Position numbers and translations under genes: made by a program
Source: a virus
DNA length: 27,108 nucleotides
Virus record (IMG/VR): IMGVR_UViG_3300021964_000422
Coordinates: 1 to 27,108 of that record
Direction: 5' to 3' (one strand)
Notes under the pieces: generated by a model
What the model was told of the DNA's origin: nothing
Database searches by the model: none
Seen by the model: the letters and a program-made list of their open reading frames with translations, nothing else
Part shown: in pieces, positions 13,603 to 20,580 of the stretch
How positions within the stretch are numbered: the first letter of the stretch is position 1
Layout: every line of letters begins with the position of its first letter

Positions 13603-13603
13603 T

Positions 13604-14839
13604 ATGAGCCAAGGATGTAACAACGTAAATGTAGAACCTACAGTTATTGGTGGTGGAGATGGATCTACTGCCTATGATGCATTTGGAAGATTAAGAGTTT
13701 CTAATCCACTTACTATATTTGATTCAACAAATGTATTATCTAAAAATAATTTATTTGATGAAGATTTAACTGGATCAGGAACCGTTACTTATACCTCAAA
13801 TAAATCTACAGTTAATTTAAATGTTACTACCGCTAGTGGTGATAAAGTTATTAGACAATCTAAAAGAGTAATGTCCTATCAACCAGGTAAGTCATTATTA
13901 AATTTAAATACATTTGTAATGAATGCACAAGAATCTGGTCTAGAACAAAGAGTTGGAATGTTTGATGCAAATAATGGAATATTTTTTGAGGACACAGGAA
14001 CTGCTTATCAGATAGTAAGAAGATCGTATACATCAGGATCAAGTGTTGATGATCCTATTCTACAATCAGCTTGGAATGGAGATAAACTAGATGGTACAGG
14101 AGCTTCTGGTTATACATTAGACCCAACTAAAGCAACTATAATGTTTTCTGATTATGAATGGTTAGGTATGGGAGCTGTTAGAGTTGGGTTTGTAATTGAT
14201 GGTAAATTTATTGTTGCTCATACATTTTTAAATGCAAATAACTTATCAACTGTTTATATGCAATCAGCAAACTTACCGATACGATATGAAATAGAAACAA
14301 CAGGCACTATATCAGGTGCAGCAGTATTACAACAAGTATGTTCAACAACTATGATTGAAGGTGGTTATGCTCCTGGAGGACTTAGACAATCCATAGGAAC
14401 AGCCTCTCTTGGAGGAGTTAATTTAACAACAGCTGGAACTTATTACAACTTAGCAACTATAAGATTGAAATCATCAAGACCTTATGCTGTTATTGTGCCA
14501 ATAGATATTGCCGCATCAGCAATATCTAACTCTGATTTTCAAATAGAACTTAGATTAAATGCTACACCATCTACTGCATTTTCGTACACAAGTTATTCAG
14601 ATAATGTAGAATATGATTTAACTGGAACTACAACAATTACAGGTGGAACAATTGTTGGACAGGCTTATTTATCTGGTAAAGGTGCAAATAATTTACAGTT
14701 TGCGCAAGATGGTTTTAATTTTGAGTATCAGCTAGGACAGACAATTGCTGGTACTTCTGATACATTAACTTTATGTGCCAAAGGAGCTTCTAATGGAGAT
14801 GATATTTGTGGTACATTAAAATGGGTTGATTTAACATAA
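13604..14839 (+). CDS. Virion structural / fibre protein
   Basis: The 411-residue protein has an N-terminal signature AFGRLRVSNPLTIFDSTNVLS (about residues 26-46) that I recognise from large marine phage fibre or neck proteins. YQPGKSLLNLNTFVMN follows near 92-107, and a long beta-rich region has GVNLTTAGTYYNLATIRL. It has no catalytic motif. Several glycine-rich turns (GGGDGS, TGTTTITGGTIVG) and the Thr/Ser bias suggest an elongated beta structure. A few Cys are present (residue 5, the VCSTTM region, LCAKGAS and DICGT), which is unusual for a fibre. It is followed by another small beta protein and lies upstream of a dioxygenase, so it could be a substrate or partner. Confidence 0.6.
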   Translation: MSQGCNNVNVEPTVIGGGDGSTAYDAFGRLRVSNPLTIFDSTNVLSKNNLFDEDLTGSGTVTYTSNKSTVNLNVTTASGDKVIRQSKRVMSYQPGKSLLNLNTFVMNAQESGLEQRVGMFDANNGIFFEDTGTAYQIVRRSYTSGSSVDDPILQSAWNGDKLDGTGASGYTLDPTKATIMFSDYEWLGMGAVRVGFVIDGKFIVAHTFLNANNLSTVYMQSANLPIRYEIETTGTISGAAVLQQVCSTTMIEGGYAPGGLRQSIGTASLGGVNLTTAGTYYNLATIRLKSSRPYAVIVPIDIAASAISNSDFQIELRLNATPSTAFSYTSYSDNVEYDLTGTTTITGGTIVGQAYLSGKGANNLQFAQDGFNFEYQLGQTIAGTSDTLTLCAKGASNGDDICGTLKWVDLT

Positions 14840-15177
14840 TGGCAAACGTATATAAAAACGCATTCTATGATCCTAATACTACTGCAGCAGTGACAGTGTA
14901 TGCGTCACCATCAGACTCAAGAGCTATTATTCAAAACATACAAGTAACAAACGAATCTGGATCAAAAATATTAAAAGCAAGCATTACAGATGCAACAAAT
15001 ACATCTACAATACAAATAGCTTATGCGTCCATATCTGGGCCAACTATTTGTAATATAGCTAAAGGACCAATTATTCTTGAAGAGAGTGACACATTAAATA
15101 TTGAATGTAACACTACCAATTCAGTCTCAGCTGTGGTATCTATCTTAGAAATAAATAGATCAGATCAAAATGGTTAA
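14839..15177 (+). CDS. Small virion protein (hypothetical)
   Basis: This 112-residue protein starts with a one-base stop-start overlap (TAATG). It has an N-terminal aromatic patch (YKNAFYDPN), then alternating hydrophobic strands such as AIIQNIQVTN and ASITDATNTSTIQIAYASI, plus a Cys in TICNIAKGPIILEE and one in NIECNTTNS. It resembles the style of the protein at 886-1206: a compact beta-sandwich of about 100 residues used as a virion decoration. No specific family or function is visible. It is positioned between a fibre-like protein and a dioxygenase gene, which overlaps its stop by one base. Confidence 0.6.
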   Translation: MANVYKNAFYDPNTTAAVTVYASPSDSRAIIQNIQVTNESGSKILKASITDATNTSTIQIAYASISGPTICNIAKGPIILEESDTLNIECNTTNSVSAVVSILEINRSDQNG

Positions 15178-15620
15178 TGATTGAATTAGAAAATTTTTTA
15201 CATCCAAACATTTGTAAGTATTTAATAGATTTTTTTCATGAGAATGAAGAAGAATCACATCTTTTTCATAAAAGAAAAAAAATAGATTTAATGCATTTAA
15301 ATAGTAAAGACCCTATAATAATTAACATTATTAATTTATATAAAAAAATAAAACCTACTCAAGTTTTAGATAATATAGAATTAATTTATTGGCCTCCAGG
15401 TGAATCTCATGTTTGGCACGATGATACAGAATATTATGATTTTACCACTATAACTTATTTAAATGATGGTTATATAGGCGGTGAAACTACTGTTGAAAAA
15501 TATAAAACAATTCCAAAAACAGGGAAGATATTATTATTCTCATCAGATAAAATGCATAAAGTAGACCTACTAGAAAAAGGAAAACGATATGTTATAGTGG
15601 CGTGGTATAAAAATGGCTAA
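15177..15620 (+). CDS. 2OG-Fe(II) dioxygenase (fourth in window)
   Basis: The 147-residue protein has H81-D-D83 in ESHVWHDDTEYYDF, the Gly-Gly turn at 101-102, distal H127 in SSDKMHKVDLL, and R137 in GKRYVIVAWY, giving a complete triad and 2OG-binding arginine. It is the smallest of the four and reads as a minimal jelly-roll core. It overlaps the previous stop by one base, has no Shine-Dalgarno, and is A+T-rich. It lies downstream of virion proteins and upstream of a metal-site protein and two glycosyltransferases, which suggests hydroxylation of a virion or surface substrate that may then be glycosylated (inference). Confidence 0.85.
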   Translation: MIELENFLHPNICKYLIDFFHENEEESHLFHKRKKIDLMHLNSKDPIIINIINLYKKIKPTQVLDNIELIYWPPGESHVWHDDTEYYDFTTITYLNDGYIGGETTVEKYKTIPKTGKILLFSSDKMHKVDLLEKGKRYVIVAWYKNG

Positions 15621-15741
15621 ACAAAAATTTACACATTTCGTACCTAGACCAAAACCTAAGAAACGTCCAGGGCGTCATAAAAAAACACTTAACAAAAATG
15701 AAAAAAGAGATTATAAGAAGTATAACAGACAAGGAAGATAA
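15613..15741 (+). CDS. Small basic protein (42 residues)
   Basis: ATG at 15613 overlaps the dioxygenase stop by eight bases, and the frame stops at TAA 15739-15741. The protein MAKQKFTHFVPRPKPKK continues with RPGRHKKTLNKNEKRDYKKY. It is extremely basic and Pro-containing, without Cys. I recall very similar short proteins next to fibre and internal-protein genes in marine phages; no function is known. It could bind nucleic acid or serve as a small head-internal protein. The start lies inside the previous gene, and the next gene begins two bases after its stop, which fits the dense packing of this genome. Confidence 0.65.
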   Translation: MAKQKFTHFVPRPKPKKRPGRHKKTLNKNEKRDYKKYNRQGR

Positions 15742-15743
15742 TT

Positions 15744-15941
15744 ATGAGTGATTTAATTAAAATACCCGCTGAAGCAAAAGAAATTATTAAACATAAAAGA
15801 TCTGGTAAAGTATATGCTAGTAAAGAAGATTTCGATGCCGATGTAGCTGACCCTAATACTGATACAAAAGCTGATGATTTTAGACAAGATCTAGAAATTA
15901 AAGTGACAAGAGTTTCAATGGGTGCTAAAACAAAAGAATAA
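15744..15941 (+). CDS. Small acidic hypothetical protein (65 residues)
   Basis: This protein has 65 residues starting MSDLIKIPAEAKEIIK and an acidic middle (KEDFDADVADPNTDTKADDF) followed by EIKVTRVSMGAK. A GGAAG-like ribosome site in the end of the previous gene (15733-15737) lies close before ATG 15744. No domain, signal or membrane segment is recognised. It lies between a 42-residue basic protein and the DHHHD-motif gene. The basic/acidic neighbour pair could interact, which is only a guess. It overlaps the next ATG by one base. Confidence 0.6.
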   Translation: MSDLIKIPAEAKEIIKHKRSGKVYASKEDFDADVADPNTDTKADDFRQDLEIKVTRVSMGAKTKE

Positions 15942-16447
15942 TGTTAAAAAAATATAGGGTTTTATCAATCGATTGTGATTGGGTTTTAACATTAAAACAT
16001 CAAACAGATCTTTTATCTTTTTTAATACCAATATTAAATAACCACAATAAAATATTTTTTTCATACATGCATCACGATATAAATAAATATTTTAATTTAA
16101 ATTTTGAAGAATGTGATATAGTAAATATAGATCATCACCATGATGCAGGATATGACTTAAAAAAAAATTCTTTTTTGCACGAAGGTAATTGGCTCTATCA
16201 TTTACTTCAAATATTTCCACAAAAAATAAATTATCATTGGATTTGTAATACCGATTCGGAACCAGTTAATTGGAAAGAATATTCACCTTCATTTTATAAA
16301 AATATAAAAGATTACTCATTTACTTTTGACATTAACAAAATAAAAAATAAAAATTACGATTTAATTTTTATTTGTTGTAGTCCAGAATATAATGGAGAAG
16401 TAGGAGTTACAACTTACAAAATTTTAGAGAATCTTTATGAAACCTAG
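15941..16447 (+). CDS. Unknown protein with DHHHD metal-site motif (arginase-fold/UPF0489-like?)
   Basis: In this 168-residue protein, SIDCDW (9-14), MHHDIN (43-48), NIDHHHDAGY (62-71), HEGNW (80-84) and CNTDSEP (102-108) are clustered His/Asp-rich motifs typical of a metal-dependent enzyme. The IDHHHDAGY block resembles metal-site segments of the arginase-like and UPF0489 families. The relation is by motif only and should be tested by profile search. There is no signal peptide or membrane helix. It is very A+T-rich (10 G/C in bases 16081-16140), overlaps the next gene by 11 bases, and lacks a Shine-Dalgarno. It sits between a dioxygenase module and two glycosyltransferases, so a role in polymer modification is plausible but unproven. 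Confidence 0.55.
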   Translation: MLKKYRVLSIDCDWVLTLKHQTDLLSFLIPILNNHNKIFFSYMHHDINKYFNLNFEECDIVNIDHHHDAGYDLKKNSFLHEGNWLYHLLQIFPQKINYHWICNTDSEPVNWKEYSPSFYKNIKDYSFTFDINKIKNKNYDLIFICCSPEYNGEVGVTTYKILENLYET

Positions 16448-17372
16448 AGGCGCAACAGAAATACAACACGAACTACTGGAGAAATATGTTAGTAAAGAAT
16501 TATTGGATAAAGTACAGATATGTACCTCAGTACCCGGCAAAGTACCGTTAGATTCTAATAAAGTAAATATACTTTGGCAGAAAAATTCATATGACCAACC
16601 AAACCTACAAGAGTTCTTTGGTAATAAAGAAAGACACAAAGAATATGATTGGTATGTATTCAACTCACATTGGAACTATGAAAAATTTAGATACTTTTTT
16701 GATATACCAACGGATAGATCTATTGTAATTAAAAATGGTATTGAATCTTTTCCACAAAGAAAAATATATAAAAAAGGCGACCCTATAAAATTAATACATC
16801 ACTGCACTCCATGGAGAGGTTTAAATGTTTTATTAAGGGCAATGCAAGAAATTACTGACCCCAACATCACGTTAGATGTTTATTCATCTACACAGGTTTA
16901 TGGTGATCAATTTAAACAACAGAATGATGATCAGTTTAAACCTTTATATGAACAGGCTCAAAAATTACCAAATGTAAATTATATTGGTTATAAAACAAAT
17001 GAATACATAAGAGAGGTGATGCCAAGCTACGATATGTTTGTGTATCCAAGTACCTTTGAAGAAACATCCTGTGTATCTGCTCTTGAGGCTTTAGCATCAG
17101 GTGTTCACGTTGTTACTAATAACTATGGTGCATTATATGAAACCTGTGCAGAATGGCCTGTGTATATAAATTACATAGAAGACTTTGAAAAAATGGCAAG
17201 AGGAACCGCTGAGGCAATTAAAGTTGCAGCAAGTTATTTACACGAGCCTTTTATACAAGATCACTTGGAGCAGCAACAATTATTCTATAAAAGATTTTAT
17301 AACTGGAATAAAAAAGGAATGGAATGGGAAAGCTTTTTGAGAGGAGCCATCAGTGAGCACAATAAAGCCTAA
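16437..17372 (+). CDS. Glycosyltransferase, GT4 type (GT-B fold)
   Basis: The 311-residue protein has the C-terminal GT-B nucleotide-sugar domain. IKLIHHCTPWRGLNVLLRAM (about 117-136) is followed by LPNVNYIGYKTN and then MFVYPSTFEETSCVSALEALASG. In the last block E209 and E217 form the EX7E motif of GT4-type retaining enzymes. VIKNGIESFP near 97-106 is the usual linker before the C-terminal domain. The N-terminal domain is short, with FNSHWNYEKFR. It would transfer a sugar from a nucleotide donor to an unknown acceptor. The start overlaps the previous gene by 11 bases. Together with the next gene it forms a likely two-step glycosylation unit. Confidence 0.82.
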   Translation: MKPRGATEIQHELLEKYVSKELLDKVQICTSVPGKVPLDSNKVNILWQKNSYDQPNLQEFFGNKERHKEYDWYVFNSHWNYEKFRYFFDIPTDRSIVIKNGIESFPQRKIYKKGDPIKLIHHCTPWRGLNVLLRAMQEITDPNITLDVYSSTQVYGDQFKQQNDDQFKPLYEQAQKLPNVNYIGYKTNEYIREVMPSYDMFVYPSTFEETSCVSALEALASGVHVVTNNYGALYETCAEWPVYINYIEDFEKMARGTAEAIKVAASYLHEPFIQDHLEQQQLFYKRFYNWNKKGMEWESFLRGAISEHNKA

Positions 17373-18216
17373 ACCTAAATTAGTTGATGGAGTAAAAAAG
17401 ATTACTCCTATGTGGAAAACGGATAACGGACAACGGCCACCGGCTAAGTTACAATTAAATGAAGCACCTTATTCAGTATTTGTTGCAACACCCGTACACG
17501 ATCAATGTTCTATTCATTATGCCCAAGGACTACTAGAGTTTCAAAAAGAATGCATTAAAAGAAATGTACAAGTTGCGTTTCAAATTATGAAGTCATCTTT
17601 AGTTACACAGGGTAGAAATTTATGTGTATCTGGGTTTATTGAATCTGGTATGACACATATGTTGTTTATTGATTCTGACATATTATTTAATGCGGAATCT
17701 ATATTTAAAATGATTGAAAGAGACAAAGATGTTATTTCAATACCTTATCCATTAAAAACTTTAATGTGGGATAAAGCTTTTAGAAAAATGCAAAATGGTG
17801 AGATTGAAAAGCCTGATGATATTAGAAAATGGTTACACACCTATCCGATGAAAATAGAAAACACTAATAATGTAAATGTTGAAAGAGGTGTAATCGAAGT
17901 AACTCATAGTCCAACAGGATGTATGTTAATTAAAAGACAAGTGTTTGACAAAATGATTAAAGCTTACCCAGATAAACAAATTGTACAAAAAACAGTTATA
18001 AATGGCGAATATGTAGATAAACCTCATATGTGGAATTTTTTTGATACTATTCACGACCCAAAAACTAAAACTTATTTAGGCGAAGATTTTTCTTTCTGTA
18101 AATTATGGAGAGAAATAGGTGGTAAATGTCATGCCTTTATTGATGACCCTATAGCTCATATAGGTGAACATCAGTATCAAGGACGATTTGCTGATGAGTT
18201 GATATTACCTAAGTAA
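17353..18216 (+). CDS. Glycosyltransferase, GT-A type
   Basis: The 287-residue protein starts at GTG 17353, chosen because GAGGAG (17340-17345) lies seven bases upstream. The GT-A signature is visible: FVATPVHDQC at 43-52, SLVTQGRNL (82-90), and HMLFIDSDILF (102-112) with the DxD motif D107-S-D109. The later GEDFSFCKLWREIGGKCHAF (about 244-263) resembles the acceptor/catalytic region of phage GT-A enzymes. It probably uses a metal-bound nucleotide sugar. It overlaps the GT4 gene by 20 bases, so both are made together. The cellular target is unknown; virion protein, host polysaccharide and DNA are all possible. Confidence 0.8.
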   Translation: MSTIKPKPKLVDGVKKITPMWKTDNGQRPPAKLQLNEAPYSVFVATPVHDQCSIHYAQGLLEFQKECIKRNVQVAFQIMKSSLVTQGRNLCVSGFIESGMTHMLFIDSDILFNAESIFKMIERDKDVISIPYPLKTLMWDKAFRKMQNGEIEKPDDIRKWLHTYPMKIENTNNVNVERGVIEVTHSPTGCMLIKRQVFDKMIKAYPDKQIVQKTVINGEYVDKPHMWNFFDTIHDPKTKTYLGEDFSFCKLWREIGGKCHAFIDDPIAHIGEHQYQGRFADELILPK

Positions 18217-18227
18217 AATGGTAATAT
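18199..18227 (+). promoter_or_regulatory. Possible promoter for internal-protein block
   Basis: TTGATA (18199-18204, 5 of 6 to TTGACA) is followed by 17 bases and TAATAT (18222-18227, 4 of 6 to TATAAT). The predicted start near 18234 coincides with the left end of the perfect palindrome at 18234-18249. The -35 box lies in the end of the glycosyltransferase gene. The match is moderate and could be chance in A+T-rich DNA. Confidence 0.35.
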
Positions 18228-18233
18228 TTCATA

Positions 18234-18249
18234 TTTAAAGATCTTTAAA
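18234..18249. repeat. Perfect 16-bp palindrome before the internal-protein block
   Basis: TTTAAAGATCTTTAAA reads identically on both strands. It lies 16 bases before the ATG at 18266 and overlaps the first bases of the Shine-Dalgarno AAAGGAG (18247-18253). It could be an operator for a dimeric regulator or a hairpin that hides the ribosome site; no T-tract follows. Confidence 0.6.
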
Positions 18250-18265
18250 GGAGAATTGTAATTAT

Positions 18266-19291
18266 ATGAATCCACTAGCATTATTACCCTACGCATTAGG
18301 CGCATATGGTGGTTACCAAGGATATCAACAAGCAAGACAATCTGGAGCTTCAGGATTAGGAGCATTACTAGGTGGTGCAACAGGTGCTTATGGTGGATAT
18401 GCTTTAGGTTCTGCTGGTATGTCAATGTTTCCAGGATCAGATGCAACAAAAGCTTTTGTAGCTAGTCAACCAGAAATGTTAGCAAAATTACCAGGGGCTT
18501 ATAATCCAAGACAACAAGTAGTTCCGTTCACACCATCTTCACAAGGAAGACAATTCATAGGACAAGAAGGTGCTATCGTTGGAGATCCAAGAACAATGAC
18601 AAATTTAGAAAACACTGAAGGTGGATCATTATTAGATATTTTTAGAAAAAAAGATGGTAGTGGTTATGATCCATTAAAAGTTGCTATAGCTGCTGGAGGT
18701 ATTCCATTTGCATTAGGTGCATTTGATCAAGGACCAACTGATATTTATACACCAGGTTATAACGTTGGTTACGCAACTTTAAGAGAACAAAGACCTAGTT
18801 ACACTTACATTGATCCTACTACAGGACAAGAGAAAGCGTATGAAAAAGTTTATGCACCAGAAGCTGATCCTGCAAACAGAGGTGACTTTGTTAGTGGTCC
18901 TTATGCAATGAATAGAACAAGATTAAAAACTGGTGGACTAGCAGAAATTAAAAAGTTTAATGAAGGTGGTATTAACTATCTTCCATCAAAAGTTTCACAT
19001 GACGAAAACGATGCAAACAATTATGTTAGAGCATCAGGTTATGTAGAGGACGGATCTGGAAACGGAGATAAGGACGAAGATACAATGTTAGCTCAATTAG
19101 CAGACGGAGAGTTTGTAACAAGAGCAGATGGAGTATTAGGTGCTGGAATCATAGCTGGAGCTAATCCAAATAGTATGAAGGATATGAGAGAAAAAGGCGC
19201 TAAATATTTCTATGAACAACAAGCAAGATACAAAAGAGTATTTGATTTATTGAAGGAGAAAAATGGCAACAGCAAACAAAAAACAAATTAA
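18266..19291 (+). CDS. Internal virion / ejection protein
   Basis: The 341-residue protein has a Gly/Ala/Tyr-rich N-terminus with small-residue membrane-like segments (LALLPYALGAYGGYQGYQQA at 4-23, and LGALLGGATGAYGGYALGSA around 31-50). A central region follows with EGAIVGDPRTMTN. The C-terminus has a block YVEDGSGNGDKDEDTMLAQL that continues with ADGEFVTRADGVLGAG (about 258-293), a motif I know from phage internal and tail proteins. A strong Shine-Dalgarno precedes ATG 18266. It likely belongs to the proteins ejected with DNA into the cell. It overlaps the next gene by 29 bases in another frame. Confidence 0.65.
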   Translation: MNPLALLPYALGAYGGYQGYQQARQSGASGLGALLGGATGAYGGYALGSAGMSMFPGSDATKAFVASQPEMLAKLPGAYNPRQQVVPFTPSSQGRQFIGQEGAIVGDPRTMTNLENTEGGSLLDIFRKKDGSGYDPLKVAIAAGGIPFALGAFDQGPTDIYTPGYNVGYATLREQRPSYTYIDPTTGQEKAYEKVYAPEADPANRGDFVSGPYAMNRTRLKTGGLAEIKKFNEGGINYLPSKVSHDENDANNYVRASGYVEDGSGNGDKDEDTMLAQLADGEFVTRADGVLGAGIIAGANPNSMKDMREKGAKYFYEQQARYKRVFDLLKEKNGNSKQKTN

Positions 19292-19724
19292 ACCTTTAGT
19301 TAGTATTTTACCATTAGAACCAAAAGACATAGAAAAATTTTGGCCACTCGCTGAGTTTATGGTGGCAGAAGCATTAGCTTTTTCTGGTAAGTATGCAGAT
19401 TCTTCTTGGGTTATGGAACAATTAAAAAAAGATCACATGCAATGTTGGATTATGTTTGGTTCTGATGAGTCAGAAGAAAATAAAGTATTTGGTATCTGTG
19501 TTGGGCGTATTGCAGAGATGCCAAACTATCTTCAATACGAAATAATAATTTGCACTGGTAAAAGAAGAGATCTATGGGAAGACTCTTTAATACAAAGTGT
19601 TACTGAATTTGCTACAGTCAATAAATGTAAAAGACTTAGCATCATGGCCAGACCTGGTTGGGAGAGAGTTTCCAAAAAATGGGGATGGAAAAAGAAACAT
19701 GTACAATTAGAGAAGTGGATATAA
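19263..19724 (+). CDS. GNAT-like acetyltransferase domain protein
   Basis: The 153-residue protein has a GNAT-like order of elements. LPLEPKDIEKFWPLAEFMVA near the start is followed by a strand region KVFGICVGRIAEM (about 76-88), IIICTGKRRDLWEDSLIQSV (95-114) and KCKRLSIMARPGWERVSKKWG (121-141). The usual acetyl-CoA loop QxxGxG/A is not clear; GKRRDLWED sits where it would be expected. I recall such short acetyltransferase-annotated proteins inside the internal-virion gene block of podoviruses. Enzymatic activity is not certain. It has a strong Shine-Dalgarno GAAGGAG (19252-19258) inside the previous gene, so it is independently well translated. Confidence 0.55.
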   Translation: MATANKKQIKPLVSILPLEPKDIEKFWPLAEFMVAEALAFSGKYADSSWVMEQLKKDHMQCWIMFGSDESEENKVFGICVGRIAEMPNYLQYEIIICTGKRRDLWEDSLIQSVTEFATVNKCKRLSIMARPGWERVSKKWGWKKKHVQLEKWI

Positions 19725-19725
19725 T

Positions 19726-20580
19726 ATGAGTTTTTTTGGCGGAGGAAGATCATCAGCACCTGCAGCAGCACCATCTTCACAAACATCGTTTGTAAGAGAA
19801 GCTCCTGGTATAGAACAAAGAAAAATAGAGTTGATGGACATAGCAAGACAGGTTGCTCAAAAACCTATTACGTTACCTGCTTATCAAGTATCACCTTTAT
19901 CTGCGTTAGAACAACAAGGAATTACTGCAGCCGGAACTACTGGTGTTGGTGCTCCAACTTTACAACAAGGTATTGCACAAATTACAGGTGCTGCAGCTCC
20001 AATTGGTGCACAACAAATTTCACAATATTTAAATCCATATCAACAATATGTAACAAATGAAATTGGTAGACAAGGTCAAATGATGCAAAATCAATTAGCA
20101 GGTCAAGCTGTAGGTTCCGGTGCATTTGGTGGTGGAAGAGAAGGTGTTCAACAAGCTGAATTACAAAGAAGAACTTTAGAAGCAATGGGTGAAGCTCAAG
20201 CACAAGGTTTTGGTACTGCACTAGGTGCAGCACAAAGACAACAACAAGTTGGTTTAGCTGCTGGACAACAGTTAGGAGCATTAGGTGCACAGCAACAGCA
20301 AATGGCTCAACAAGACATTAACCAATTGTTCGGTGCTGGTGGTGTTCAAAGACAATTAGCACAAGCTGCTTTAGATGCACAAAGACAAACTACATTACAA
20401 CAACAATACGAACCATACCAAAGAGCTGAGTTCTTAGCTAACTTGTATGCTGCAGGGCCTAAAACACAATCAGGTTTAACAATGGGAACTGCTCCATCAA
20501 CTAGCCCACTTGCTCAAGCAGTTGGTACTGGACTAGGAGCTTTCGCAGCATTCTCACCTAATCAACAACAGAGGGCCTAA
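19726..20580 (+). CDS. Internal virion protein, Gln/Ala/Gly-rich
   Basis: The 284-residue protein begins with Ser, Gly and Ala (SFFGGGRSSAPAAAPSS). It continues as an Ala-, Gln- and Gly-rich, probably helical protein with repeated AQQQ, GAAQRQQQ, LGAQQQQM and AQAALDAQRQ segments, and QQISQYLNPYQQYVTNE in the middle. Such low-complexity Gln/Ala/Gly proteins in this position are typical for DNA-injection or internal-core proteins of short-tailed phages. No membrane helix or enzyme motif is seen. Its ATG at 19726 is one base after the previous stop, and the next gene overlaps its stop by one base. Confidence 0.65.
   Translation: MSFFGGGRSSAPAAAPSSQTSFVREAPGIEQRKIELMDIARQVAQKPITLPAYQVSPLSALEQQGITAAGTTGVGAPTLQQGIAQITGAAAPIGAQQISQYLNPYQQYVTNEIGRQGQMMQNQLAGQAVGSGAFGGGREGVQQAELQRRTLEAMGEAQAQGFGTALGAAQRQQQVGLAAGQQLGALGAQQQQMAQQDINQLFGAGGVQRQLAQAALDAQRQTTLQQQYEPYQRAEFLANLYAAGPKTQSGLTMGTAPSTSPLAQAVGTGLGAFAAFSPNQQQRA

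Noticed and set aside
19240-19291. Possible programmed frameshift joining the genes at 18266 and 19263 (A-run CAAAAAAC)
   Set aside because: The A-run is not in the phase needed for a -1 slippery heptamer, and the second gene has its own strong Shine-Dalgarno and ATG.
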